Source: Streptomyces olivochromogenes (lineage in GTDB: Bacteria; Actinomycetota; Actinomycetes; Streptomycetales; Streptomycetaceae). From it: a DNA stretch of 64,000 nucleotides. The translations under genes and the position numbers were made by a program. The stretch is taken from positions 1 through 64,000 of the forward strand of contig NZ_JADDRL010000027.1 in NCBI RefSeq assembly GCF_021538895.1, written 5' to 3'. Of the stretch, positions 42,732 to 51,650 are shown one piece after another. How positions within the stretch are numbered: the first letter of the stretch is position 1; the number at the start of each line of letters is the position of its first letter. A model generated the notes under the pieces. It had not been told where the DNA came from. It saw only the letters and a list, made by a program, of their open reading frames with translations, and did not search any database.

Positions 42732-43421
42732 ATGCCCCATGTACTGCTCATCGAGGACGACGTGTCCGTGCGCGACGGAATGGAGCTCGTGCTGCGCAGA
42801 CACCGCTACGAGGTGACCGCGGCCGGGACCGGCGAGGAGGCCCTCGCCGTGCTGGACGGACCCGGCGGCGCATCGGTACGGCTCGTCGTCCTCGACCTCA
42901 TGCTTCCCGGCATGGACGGTTTCGAGGTGTGCCGACGCATCCGCGCGCGCAGCACGGTGCCGCTGATCATGCTCACGGCGCGCGGGGACGACCAGGACAT
43001 CGTCACGGGACTCGAAGCGGGCGCCGACGACTACGTGGTCAAGCCCGTCACGGCCCCGGTGCTCGAAGCACGGATCAGAGCGGCACTGCGCCGGGCCGAG
43101 CCCGCGACCGGATCCGGGAACACGGAGGACCACGCGGGGCTCGTCATCGACCGGGCGGGACTGACCGTCACCAAACTCGGCAGCCCCGTCGCCCTGCCCC
43201 CGATGGAACTGCGGCTGCTCCTGGAGCTGTCCGCCGCCCCTTGCCGCGTCTTCAGCCGCGAGCAACTGCTCGAAACGGTCTGGGACCACGACTACCTGGG
43301 CGACTCCAGACTCGTGGACGCCGCGGTCCGACGACTGCGCACCAAGATCGAGGACGTGCCCGCCCGCCCCCGGTACGTGCAGACCGTGCGTGGCTTCGGC
43401 TACCGGTTCGGTCCCCTGTGA
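42732..43421 (+). CDS. OmpR-family response regulator, CseB/AfsQ1-like
   Basis: A 229-aa regulator beginning MPHVLLIEDDVSVRDG, with phospho-Asp in LVVLDLMLPGMDGFEVCRR, Lys in DYVVKPVTAP and a winged-helix C-terminus ending YVQTVRGFGYRFGPL. GAGGG precedes ATG 42732. It probably controls the divergent lipoprotein-ABC operon. The sequence style resembles CseB and AfsQ1, but assignment of either name would need comparison. Confidence 0.92.
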   Translation: MPHVLLIEDDVSVRDGMELVLRRHRYEVTAAGTGEEALAVLDGPGGASVRLVVLDLMLPGMDGFEVCRRIRARSTVPLIMLTARGDDQDIVTGLEAGADDYVVKPVTAPVLEARIRAALRRAEPATGSGNTEDHAGLVIDRAGLTVTKLGSPVALPPMELRLLLELSAAPCRVFSREQLLETVWDHDYLGDSRLVDAAVRRLRTKIEDVPARPRYVQTVRGFGYRFGPL

Positions 43422-43428
43422 GGCTCGC

Positions 43429-44859
43429 ATGAGGCGCCCGCGGCTGCGGACGGGCGGACTGCGCATCCGCCTCGTCGTCACCTTCGTCCTCGTCTCCCTG
43501 ATCAGCGCGGTGACCGCCACCACGCTCGCCTACCGCGAATCCCGCAACGCGGTGCTGAAGCGCACCCAGGACGCGATCCAGACGGACTTCCGCGACCGGG
43601 TGGGCGAGGTCGCCGCCGACGTGGACACGCCGCCCGACCGCAACACCCTCAACCGCCTCGCGGCCAATGTCTCGCGGGGGCTCGGCAGTGACCTCGTGGT
43701 CGCCCGCTACCACGACCTGGCGGCATCCTCCGACACCACCGCCGACCAGACGCGCATCACCCCCGAACTGCGCGCCGCGGTGCGCACCACCGGCCGGATG
43801 AAGTTCCAGCGCGTCGAGTGGCACGGCGAGCCCTATCTGGTCGTCGGTACGCCCGTTGCCTTCGACGACGGCCGCACCTCCGAACTCGACGTCTTCACCG
43901 TCTCCTCGCTGCGGGCCGAGGAGGAGGACACCGCCGGACTGCTGGCCACCGTGCGCGCGGGACTCGTCCCGGTCGTCCTTCTGACCGCGGTCCTCGCGCT
44001 GCTCTCCGCCCGGACCGTGCTGCGTCCGGTACGGGACCTGGGCCGGGCCACCCGCACACTCGCGGCGGGCGATCTGTCCACCCGGGTCACGGTGAAGGGA
44101 CGGGACGAACTCGCCGACCTCGCCCGGAGCTTCAACCACACCGCCGACAGCCTTCAGGCCTCCGTCACCAAACTGCGCGAGCAGGAGGAACGGGCCCGCC
44201 GCTTCGTCGCCGACGTCTCGCACGAACTGCGCACCCCGCTCGCCGCGATGACGATGGTGGCGACCGTACTGGACGAGGACGCCGACCAGTTGCCCGCGGA
44301 CTCCGCCATGGCCGCCCGTACCGTCAGCTCCGAGACGGCGCAGCTCTCACGGCTCGTCCAGGACCTCATCGAGATCTCCCGTTTCGACGCCGGTGCCGTC
44401 CGGCTCAATCCCTCCGACACCGACCTCGCGGCGGCGATCCGCTCGACGCTGGCACGACGCGGCTGGACCGACCTCGTGCACGCCGACCTCCCGGACGGCG
44501 TGCGGGCGAACGTCGACCGGCGCCGCGTGGACGTGGTCGTGGCGAACCTGGTCGGCAACGCGCTGCGGCACGGGGCCCCGCCCGTCGACGTGGTACTGCG
44601 CGCCACGGACGACGAGATCACCGTCGAGGTCCGTGACCGCGGCCCCGGCCTGCCGGCCGAGTCCCTGACTCACGTCTTCGAGCGCTTCTACAAGACCGAC
44701 GCCGCCCGTACCCGGTCCGAGGGCAGCGGCCTCGGCACCGCTATCGCCCTGGAGAACGCCCGCCTGCACGACGGCACCATCGAGGCGGCCAACCGGGCGG
44801 GCGGCGGCGCGGTGTTCACCTTGCGGCTGCCCCGCCGACGGACCGAGGAGCGGCCATGA
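43429..44859 (+). CDS. Sensor histidine kinase, CseC/AfsQ2-like
   Basis: A 476-aa kinase beginning 7 nt after the regulator stop. Helix LVVTFVLVSLISAVTATTLAY is followed by an extracytoplasmic sensor of about 120 residues and helix AGLVPVVLLTAVLALLSA. HAMP comes next, H-box FVADVSHELRTPLAAM, N-box NLVGNALRHG, and G-boxes RDRGPGL and GSGLGTAIA. Envelope damage is a plausible signal because of the ABC/VanX neighbours. The ATG at 43429 lacks a strong SD. Confidence 0.92.
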   Translation: MRRPRLRTGGLRIRLVVTFVLVSLISAVTATTLAYRESRNAVLKRTQDAIQTDFRDRVGEVAADVDTPPDRNTLNRLAANVSRGLGSDLVVARYHDLAASSDTTADQTRITPELRAAVRTTGRMKFQRVEWHGEPYLVVGTPVAFDDGRTSELDVFTVSSLRAEEEDTAGLLATVRAGLVPVVLLTAVLALLSARTVLRPVRDLGRATRTLAAGDLSTRVTVKGRDELADLARSFNHTADSLQASVTKLREQEERARRFVADVSHELRTPLAAMTMVATVLDEDADQLPADSAMAARTVSSETAQLSRLVQDLIEISRFDAGAVRLNPSDTDLAAAIRSTLARRGWTDLVHADLPDGVRANVDRRRVDVVVANLVGNALRHGAPPVDVVLRATDDEITVEVRDRGPGLPAESLTHVFERFYKTDAARTRSEGSGLGTAIALENARLHDGTIEAANRAGGGAVFTLRLPRRRTEERP

Positions 44860-45398
44860 ACATCACGAACGGCTTGATACGGGTGCCGAGCAGCCTGCGC
44901 GACCGCGTTCCGCGATGGACGGCCAGTGTCCTGCTGCTGATGGCCGCGGTCGCGGGGTGCGGGGTGCAACCGACGGGGGTGGTCGACGCGGGCGAGCCCG
45001 CCGCGGGGCTCACCAAGGGCATGCGGATCTACTTCGCCTCCGACACGGGCCTGCGCGGTGTCTCGCGGCCCGACCGCGAGGTGACCGAGCTCGGTTCCGC
45101 CGTCAAGCTGCTGGTGGCGGGCCCGAACGCGTCGGAGCAGAAGAGCGGCCTCACCAACCTCGTCGAGCCGACGGGCACGTACACGGCAACCGGCCACGGC
45201 AAGCAGGTCACGCTCGACATGCCCGGCACCCTGCTCTCGCCCGACAACCGCCTCCTGAACGGGCAGTTGGTGTGCAGCCTGGCCCGCGCCCAGTCCCTCC
45301 TCGAACCGGACATCCGCCCGGACGACGTCCAGGTAACCCTCAAACCGGACGGCCGGCCGCTCGGTCCTTACCGGTGTTCCTACTTCCTCGACAACTGA
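44856..45398 (+). CDS. GerMN-like lipoprotein coupled to sensor kinase
   Basis: A 180-aa lipoprotein: signal peptide ending LLMAAVAGCG, then GMRIYFASDTGLRGVSR, VKLLVAGPNASEQKSGL and QVTLDMPGTL, which match a GerMN domain as in the lipoprotein at 14728. The ATG overlaps the kinase stop (ATGA). It may be an accessory sensor for the kinase, comparable in position to CseA in the sigE system. That role is inferred from context. Confidence 0.85.
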   Translation: MNITNGLIRVPSSLRDRVPRWTASVLLLMAAVAGCGVQPTGVVDAGEPAAGLTKGMRIYFASDTGLRGVSRPDREVTELGSAVKLLVAGPNASEQKSGLTNLVEPTGTYTATGHGKQVTLDMPGTLLSPDNRLLNGQLVCSLARAQSLLEPDIRPDDVQVTLKPDGRPLGPYRCSYFLDN

Positions 45399-45433
45399 GG
45401 GCGGAGCGGTTCCCGCGTACAGCGCTCGGCCAT

Positions 45434-45467
45434 CGCCACGGGCCGGCCCACGGACCGCCCCGTGGCG
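45434..45467. terminator. Hairpin between convergent genes
   Basis: CGCCACGGG (45434-45442) pairs with CCCGTGGCG (45459-45467), loop 16, between the GerMN lipoprotein and lacI-type genes. Confidence 0.55.
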
Positions 45468-45481
45468 TCACACGGACTTCG

Positions 45482-46480
45482 TCAGTCCTTGCGCACCGGG
45501 CCCGTCGAGGCTCGGATCACCAGTTCGGGGTCGAAGAGCAGTTCGCCGTGGGGGACCTCTCGCCCGGCGACCAGTGCCTGCACGCTGCGGCCGACCTCCA
45601 GCGCGAGGCGGTCGGCGGGCTGGCGGACCGTGGTCAGGGGCGGGTCGACGAACTCGGTGATCATCGCGCCGTCGTAGCCCACGACCGAGACGTCCTCGGG
45701 CACCGACCTGCCCTGCCGCCGCACTCCCCGAATCGCACCGAGGGCCATGTAGTCGCTGGCGGCGACGATCGCGGTGACTCCCAGCTTGAGCAGAGCGGTG
45801 GCGGCCGCCTGGCCGCCCTCGACCGTGTAGGACTGGCGGATCACCAGGTCGTCGGCGGCCTCGGTCCCCCGCCGGGCCATGGCATCGACGAAGCCTCGCA
45901 CGCGCCGGTCGGCGGGATGGTTGCCGACCGGACCCGACGCCATTCCGATGACGCGGTGGCCGAGCCGGTACAGATGGTCGACGGCCAGCTCCGCGGCCAG
46001 GGCGTCATCCGTGGAGAACACGGGGGCGGACACCTCGGGGGCGAACTCGCCGTTGATGCCGACGTAGGGGATGCGGCGCGCCCGCAGCAGCTCGTACGTC
46101 TCGGTGTCCGCACCCTCAAGGGTGTTCGACACCGAGAGGAAGATGACGGCCGCGATGCCCTTGTCGACGATCGAGGTGATGAACTCGCGCTCCTGGACGC
46201 CGCCGGGGAAGGCGGGGCAGAGGACGGCCTTGAGACCGTGCGGGACGAGGGCCGACTCGATTCGTTCGGCGACGTCGGCGAAGAACGGGTTCGAGACGTG
46301 CTCGGTCATCACGGCGACCAGCTGGCCTTGGACCGGGCGCTCGTAGCCCAGCTCCGCCATCGCGCTCTCGACCGCGTCCCGTGTCTTCTTCGCGACGCCC
46401 TGCCGCCGGTTGATGACGCGGCTGACGGTCGCCTCGCTGACTCCGGCGCGAGCGGCTACCTCGACGATGCCGACCTTCAT
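45482..46480 (-). CDS. LacI-family transcriptional regulator
   Basis: A 332-aa LacI/GalR protein: N-terminal HTH (VEVAARAGVSEATVSRVINRR) and hinge, then a periplasmic-binding-like sensor (AVMTEHVSNPFFADVAERIE, SVVGYDGAMITEFVDPPLTTV). ATG 46480 fits the family N-terminus. It is divergent from the secreted glycosidase, with a near-perfect 19-bp palindrome between them (46608-46626). It probably represses the glycosidase until a sugar inducer appears. Confidence 0.94.
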   Translation of the reverse strand: MKVGIVEVAARAGVSEATVSRVINRRQGVAKKTRDAVESAMAELGYERPVQGQLVAVMTEHVSNPFFADVAERIESALVPHGLKAVLCPAFPGGVQEREFITSIVDKGIAAVIFLSVSNTLEGADTETYELLRARRIPYVGINGEFAPEVSAPVFSTDDALAAELAVDHLYRLGHRVIGMASGPVGNHPADRRVRGFVDAMARRGTEAADDLVIRQSYTVEGGQAAATALLKLGVTAIVAASDYMALGAIRGVRRQGRSVPEDVSVVGYDGAMITEFVDPPLTTVRQPADRLALEVGRSVQALVAGREVPHGELLFDPELVIRASTGPVRKD

Positions 46481-46607
46481 GCACTCCCCTTCGTCGGGTG
46501 GCTCACGCACTTCTCCGGCTCCGCACGATCTTACGACCGGACGGGCCACGGACATCTCTCACGGCGGACCGGCTGACGAGGGGGACGCTAGTCACCCGTC
46601 ATCGGAC

Positions 46608-46626
46608 TTGCAATGAATCAATGCAA
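46608..46626. promoter_or_regulatory. LacI-type operator upstream of glycosidase
   Basis: TTGCAATGAATCAATGCAA is a 19-bp dyad (8 of 9 base pairs match), 104 nt before the glycosidase ATG. The AT-richness contrasts with flanking sequence. Confidence 0.75.
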
Positions 46627-46729
46627 ACTTTCTGTCGTGCGGGCAGGCATTTCGTGACCGGTCTATTGAAAGGCTCCATGCCCGTTGCTAGCGTCCACGC
46701 ACCCATCCCCGCCATGGACTGGAGCCGCC

Positions 46730-48688
46730 ATGAGATCCACCCGCCCCAAACGTGTGGGCCACATAGCCGCCCTCGCCCTGCTCACCCCGCTCACTCCCCT
46801 GGCCATGAGCAGCCCCGCCGAGGCGGCGCCCGCGCCGCTGACTGTCACGAACCCCGGCTTCGAGCAGGACCAGGCCGGCTGGACCTTCACGGCCGGTACC
46901 GGTGTCGCCACCAACCTGCCGCACAGCGGCAGGAAGCTGATCTATCTGGACGGTGGCACCGGCAAGGAGGTCTCGCAGACGATCACGGCCGGCGCCACGG
47001 GTACGTACGACCTCTCGGCCTGGGTCGCCACGGGCGGCGCGGGCGGGAAGTTCACCGTCCGCGTCAACGGCACGACAGCCGGATCGGTGGACCTGCCCAG
47101 CCAGTCCGGCTATGCCCGCTACACCGTGAGCCGGGTGCCGCTGAACCCCGGTGACCAACTGCAGATCGCCTTCGAGTCGGGCAGCGGCTGGGTCAACGCC
47201 GACGACGTCATGGTCTCGCCCGCGGCTCCGGCGGACCCGGTCGTGACCTCGTCGGACCCCAGGCTGGTCGAGATGTTCGACTGGGCGAAGCGCAAGGCCA
47301 ACAGCTGGGTGCAACTGCCGGGCACCGAGGGCCCGCTCAACGTCGACGAGCGCAACACCTCGGGTACCGGGACCGGTACGTACGGTCCGTCCTACTGGGC
47401 GGGCTATGCCCACCGCAGCGGCTACTACTCACGCGACATGGTCCACCAGCTGGCGGGCGCCGCCGTGCTCGGGCTGGACGCCGAGAACCAGAGCATGCTC
47501 AAGGCGTTCGCGGCCTCGTCGACGGCGGAACACAAGTACTTCCCCGTCTGGGCCATGAACTTCGACAACAAGACCTACCTGGCGATCGACTATCACGGCC
47601 CGACCGACTTCGTCCGGGAGGTCCCGGCGGGCTTCGAGCTGGTGGAGAAGGCGAACCAGGCCTACCGGTGGACCGGCGACAGCGCGTACGTCCGCGACAG
47701 CACGCTGTGGGACTTCTACCGGCACACCACCGACCAGTTCGTCTCGCTCCACGACGGCGACAAGCCGAACGGCGTCGCCGAGGGCACGGGCAAGGGCATC
47801 TTCGCCGGCACCGCGAGCTACGACGAGGTCGGGGACGAGCCCCTCAGGGAGGCCGGTGACGCCATCGGTTCGCAGTACCAGGCGTACCTGGCCATGGCCG
47901 CCCTCGCGAAGAACCGGGGCGACGAGGACCTCGCCCGTACGTACACCCGCAAGGCGGCCGGTCTGAAGTGCTACTTCAACTCGACCTGGAGCGGCACCGG
48001 TTCCGGCGGTGACATGGTCCGCGGATACACCACGGACGGCAGGCCGCTGACGGGCTGGGGCAAGGAGAACAGCTGGTTCATGCCGATGAAGAGGATCATC
48101 GAGGCGGGCCCCCGCAACGACGCCTACCTCGACTTCATCGACCAGCAGGCGAGCGGCAGCGGGAAGCCGAGCAACGTCGAGGCCATCTCGTACCTGCCGG
48201 ACACCTTCTTCGCCAACAACCGCAACGACACGGCGTGGAAGTGGATGCGGTACGTCTACGACCAGCGCAACGTCCGGCACCCGGTGTCGAAGCAGGGACC
48301 GAACGGCGACTACCCCGAGGTGTCGTTCACCCTGGTCGGCCAGACGGTCCAGGGCCTGATGGGCGTCGAGCCCGACGCCCCCGACCACGCCCTGTCGACC
48401 CAGTCCCGGCTGCCGTCCGGAACCGACTGGACGCAGATCAAGGATCTGAAGATCGGCGACAGCACGTTCACCCTGCGCCACGACGGGCCGACGAAGTCGA
48501 CGCTCACGCACAGCGCCGGCACCCACGCGTACCAGTGGGAGGCCCGCTTCCTGGGCCGATACGGCTCCGTCGAGGTCAACGGCGCACCGCGCAAGGCTCG
48601 GACCAAGGTGGTGGACGGCGTGACCTACACCTATGTCAAGGTCGCGCTGGCTCCCGGCCGTTCGGCGTCGGTCGAGGTGGGCAACTGA
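46730..48688 (+). CDS. Secreted six-hairpin glycosidase-like protein
   Basis: A 652-aa secreted protein: signal peptide ending SSPAEAAPA, then a ~130-residue carbohydrate-binding-like beta domain (TVTNPGFEQDQAGWTF...YARYTVSRVPL). A large helical catalytic-looking domain follows (YWAGYAHRSGYYSRDMVHQLAGAA, GWGKENSWFMPMKRIIEAGP, VEAISYLPDTFFANNRND), then a C-terminal beta domain. The (alpha/alpha)6 pattern suggests a six-hairpin glycosidase such as a rhamnosidase- or trehalase-like enzyme; the exact family is not certain. Expression is probably controlled by the divergent LacI gene. Confidence 0.75.
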   Translation: MRSTRPKRVGHIAALALLTPLTPLAMSSPAEAAPAPLTVTNPGFEQDQAGWTFTAGTGVATNLPHSGRKLIYLDGGTGKEVSQTITAGATGTYDLSAWVATGGAGGKFTVRVNGTTAGSVDLPSQSGYARYTVSRVPLNPGDQLQIAFESGSGWVNADDVMVSPAAPADPVVTSSDPRLVEMFDWAKRKANSWVQLPGTEGPLNVDERNTSGTGTGTYGPSYWAGYAHRSGYYSRDMVHQLAGAAVLGLDAENQSMLKAFAASSTAEHKYFPVWAMNFDNKTYLAIDYHGPTDFVREVPAGFELVEKANQAYRWTGDSAYVRDSTLWDFYRHTTDQFVSLHDGDKPNGVAEGTGKGIFAGTASYDEVGDEPLREAGDAIGSQYQAYLAMAALAKNRGDEDLARTYTRKAAGLKCYFNSTWSGTGSGGDMVRGYTTDGRPLTGWGKENSWFMPMKRIIEAGPRNDAYLDFIDQQASGSGKPSNVEAISYLPDTFFANNRNDTAWKWMRYVYDQRNVRHPVSKQGPNGDYPEVSFTLVGQTVQGLMGVEPDAPDHALSTQSRLPSGTDWTQIKDLKIGDSTFTLRHDGPTKSTLTHSAGTHAYQWEARFLGRYGSVEVNGAPRKARTKVVDGVTYTYVKVALAPGRSASVEVGN

Positions 48689-48712
48689 TTCTCAGCGGTG
48701 CCTGGCACGAGA

Positions 48713-48750
48713 GCGCCCACGCCGCGCGACCAGACTCGCGACGTGGGCGC
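48713..48750. terminator. Hairpin between convergent genes
   Basis: GCGCCCACG (48713-48721) pairs with CGTGGGCGC (48742-48750), between the glycosidase and a convergent secreted-protein gene. Confidence 0.6.
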
Positions 48751-48779
48751 ATGCCCGTGAGCGTCCGTCCGCCGCCGAA

Positions 48780-49325
48780 TCAGCGGCGACGACGACGCCG
48801 GTACCCCGCCAGAAGGACGCTGCCGACCAGGACGACCGCGGCGGCGGCGATCCACGTCCACGTTGTCCAGTTGTCGCCCGGCCCGCGCGGCGGCTCCGGG
48901 GAGACAACCGACACCTTCGCCCCTTCGCCGGGCTTCGGCGAACTCGTCACCGGTTTGGGGACGGTGACGTTGGCTTCGCCGTAGCCCAGTTCGGGAAAGG
49001 CGCTGCGTACCGTGACGCGCCACCGTCCCTCGGACAGGTGCTCCCGCGTGGTGAATCCGCCCGCCACGTGGGGTACTTGCACAAGGCGCCACGGTCCGAC
49101 GGTGCGGCCGTCGGGCGCCTGCGCCGTGAGCGTACCGACCACTTTGTCGTCCACCGGGTCCTTGTCGTTCTCATAGGTGCCCAGTGCCAGGACCTGCCCG
49201 GACCGGTCGAGTGAGACCCGGAACGTGATGGTGTCGTCGTGCGCGGAAGCCGGATGGGCTCCACTCACCACAACGACTCCGGCGAGCAGCGCGGCCGCCG
49301 CCGCGGTCGTTCCCTTCAGGCGCAT
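48780..49325 (-). CDS. Secreted, C-terminally membrane-anchored hypothetical protein
   Basis: A 181-aa protein with a signal peptide (AAAAALLAGVVVVSGAHPASAHD), an immunoglobulin-like beta domain (ITFRVSLDRSGQVLALG, VGTLTAQAPDGRTV, GRWRVTVRSAFPELGYGEA), a Pro-rich linker and a C-terminal helix (WIAAAAVVLVGSVLLAGY) with an Arg tail. The mature N-terminal His after the signal peptide is reminiscent of copper-binding CopC/YcnI proteins, but the gene is not in a copper context. GGAGG precedes the ATG. It starts 61 nt after the metalloprotease stop. Confidence 0.72.
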   Translation of the reverse strand: MRLKGTTAAAAALLAGVVVVSGAHPASAHDDTITFRVSLDRSGQVLALGTYENDKDPVDDKVVGTLTAQAPDGRTVGPWRLVQVPHVAGGFTTREHLSEGRWRVTVRSAFPELGYGEANVTVPKPVTSSPKPGEGAKVSVVSPEPPRGPGDNWTTWTWIAAAAVVLVGSVLLAGYRRRRRR

Positions 49326-49386
49326 CCCTGGCCTACCTCCTGGCGGAGTGGGTCAAGGGACCGGAGTCCGGTGCGCTCGTCCGCGT

Positions 49387-50817
49387 TCACTGCACCTCCT
49401 TGGTGCGGAACGTCGCAGCGGGTCCCGGTTTGGTGGTGCCCTTCGGGGTGTGGGCGGTGACCGTGACCTTGTAGTCGGTGCCCGGCCACAGCGAGGTCAG
49501 GCTCAGCCGGAGCCCCTTCACGTTGCCGAAGGAACGTCCGTTGACCCGGACGGTGTAGAGATCCGCGGTGGGGACGCCGCGCCAGGTCAGCACGGCCGAT
49601 GTGGTCTTCACCTGCGTGGCATGTGCTGTGGGCCCGGTGGATCCACCGGGGCCGTTGTCCGTGCCCCCGCCCTTCGACAGGAAGGTGTTGTCGGCCACGT
49701 TCCAGTGGGTGGCCAGATAACTTCCGGGCTTCGGGGCGGTGTTGTAGTAGTCGTCGTGGTTGCAGTCGAGTCGGGCCTCTTTCGCGCGATCCGGGCACAG
49801 CACCTGCATGCGCGGGTGGTAGGGCGCGTCCGAGTAGCACATGACGTCCCACTCGTCCACGCAGTGGCCCGCCTTGGTGCTGTGCGGAGCACTGTCGTTG
49901 ACGGCGCCCAGATTGTGGCCGAGCTCGTGCGCCGCGACCTGGCCGTTCCAGCAGCCGGCGTCGACCCGTGCGTAGGAAGGGCCGAAGTTGCTGCGGTTGT
50001 TGGTGCCCGGCTGTTCGTCCCCGGCCATGGTTCCGATGCCGCAGTACACGTTGGAGTCCGCGAAGAGCAGGTACTTGCGGTCACGCCGGTCGTAGCCCTT
50101 GGCGCTCAAGGCCCGGTTCAGCGAGCTGAAGTCCTGCAGCTCCGAGGCCCCGACTTCGACACCGGTCAGTGCCGGTTTGCAGGACGAATCCGAGAGGAAA
50201 CGGATGTGACGTGTTCCGCCGGTCTCCGCGGCACTGGCGTTGTAGATGGTGTCGATGTCCGCGGCCCAGCGTTGGAAGGAAGCCTGGTACTGGGCGAACC
50301 GGTCCTGGCCGGGGGCGTGCACGTAGAGCACCTGAACCCTGTTGCCCGACTTGCCGTCGCCGATGCACGGGATCGACGCGCCGGGCGCGGAGGCGCCGCC
50401 GTCTGCACGAAGTTCACGCGCACCGCTTCGAGAAGCGGCTATGGGAGGGGTGTCCTTGCTGATGTCCATGCCCTTGGGCGCCGCGTCCGGGCCATGGCTG
50501 CACTGACCGGAATCGTCCAGGTGGTACAGGCCGACGCACGGATCATCCTTCGGTGCCGCCCTCAGTCCCGCATAGACCATGCCTCGGTCGGCATCGCTCT
50601 TCGGGGGTTGGCCCAGCGGAGCCGGCTCCTTCGTGGACCGCGTCGGTATGTCTCCGCTGCTGGCCGAGCTGTGGGGTGTGCCCACCGAGCCGGCGCTTCC
50701 CGCCATGGCGGCATGGATGCCGACAGCCGCGGCGCCCAGTCCCGCCAGGGTGCTGAGCACCACGAGGAGCGTCCACGGTTTCTTCCTGCCATGTTTTCGT
50801 GCGGTCTCTTTGCTCAT
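49387..50817 (-). CDS. Secreted zinc metalloprotease with C-terminal fibronectin type III domain
   Basis: A 476-aa secreted protein. Signal/anchor helix WTLLVVLSTLAGLGAAAVGI near residue 15 is followed by a Pro/Ser linker and a catalytic domain with zinc motif AAHELGHNLGAVNDSAPH (HExxHxxGxxxD) near residue 295 and Met-turn-like CVDEWDVMCYSD. A fibronectin type III-like domain forms the last ~85 residues (VLTWRGVPTADLYTVRVNG). The motif is that of reprolysin/metzincin-type proteases. GGAGGAA precedes the ATG. Confidence 0.9.
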   Translation of the reverse strand: MSKETARKHGRKKPWTLLVVLSTLAGLGAAAVGIHAAMAGSAGSVGTPHSSASSGDIPTRSTKEPAPLGQPPKSDADRGMVYAGLRAAPKDDPCVGLYHLDDSGQCSHGPDAAPKGMDISKDTPPIAASRSGARELRADGGASAPGASIPCIGDGKSGNRVQVLYVHAPGQDRFAQYQASFQRWAADIDTIYNASAAETGGTRHIRFLSDSSCKPALTGVEVGASELQDFSSLNRALSAKGYDRRDRKYLLFADSNVYCGIGTMAGDEQPGTNNRSNFGPSYARVDAGCWNGQVAAHELGHNLGAVNDSAPHSTKAGHCVDEWDVMCYSDAPYHPRMQVLCPDRAKEARLDCNHDDYYNTAPKPGSYLATHWNVADNTFLSKGGGTDNGPGGSTGPTAHATQVKTTSAVLTWRGVPTADLYTVRVNGRSFGNVKGLRLSLTSLWPGTDYKVTVTAHTPKGTTKPGPAATFRTKEVQ

Positions 50818-51369
50818 GATGGCTGTTCCTCCATGTGTCGTGGGAGGCGAGGTGACAGTCGACGCCGTGCCATCGCTTGGACGGACCGGTCAGCGGCGGT
50901 CGGCCACGGATCGACCCGCCGCGCGCCCGGTGAGGCCGGGGGCGGTCCAGACGGGCGGGTTCACTGTCCTCGCCGAGTAGCCGGCGGTCGCCGGATGGGG
51001 TGAACGACCGGCCGGACATCGCCCGGCAGGCAACGGGGGTTGCCCTAACTACGGGGCGGAGCGGCAAGGAGTCAAGGACCAACGATCGTCGCGGCCATCC
51101 TCCGCCGGAATGAGTTCGCCCGAACCTTCGTCAAATTGCGGACGGCAGAGGGCACGGGCCAGTAACCACCCGCAACGCTCAAATACTTCGGGACTCCCGA
51201 AGAAGAGTTCGGTGCATCATCGGCGAAACACGACTGCGTCCTGGCTAGAGTCGCGGGACACATATCCCCCCTGGCACAACGGCACACGGCGAGCAGGGGA
51301 CTATCAACTCCAGCCGGCCGATCCGCCAAAGTCGTGTCTGCCGGACCTCGAATCGAATGGAATTCATCG
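50818..51369. other. Intergenic region upstream of metalloprotease
   Basis: About 550 nt lacking a recognisable gene. It is somewhat lower in G+C than its surroundings around 51060-51400. No hairpin, repeat or RNA structure stood out. Confidence 0.5.
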
Positions 51370-51639
51370 ATGCGGTCTGATGGCCCGGCTGCCGACTCCG
51401 CAGCCACGAAAGGAACGCGTGGTGACAGGATCATCGCCCATTGCGGCTTCGTCGTTGTAGTGATGGTGAGCGCGGCGCTAGCCCGGTTCACGGCTCACCT
51501 CGCCGGTCTCATCACCGCGGGATCATTTGGCGCCCTGTTCGTGGGGACATTGGCGGTCATGCGGGCACGCGGCCTGTCCCTACGATCGGCAACGCGTCGC
51601 GCCTACCTCTTCACCTTCACCTACACCAATTGGTTCTAG
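51370..51639 (+). CDS. Candidate small membrane protein
   Basis: An 89-aa ORF with one or two membrane helices (IIAHCGFVVVVMVSAALARF and LAGLITAGSFGALFVGTLAV) and an aromatic C-terminus (LFTFTYTNWF). The ATG at 51370 has only a weak GGA upstream. No family is recognised. It is convergent with the serine dehydratase gene. Coding is plausible because the hydrophobic pattern is coherent, but this remains unproven. Confidence 0.4.
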   Translation: MRSDGPAADSAATKGTRGDRIIAHCGFVVVVMVSAALARFTAHLAGLITAGSFGALFVGTLAVMRARGLSLRSATRRAYLFTFTYTNWF

Positions 51640-51650
51640 GGTCCGGCAGA

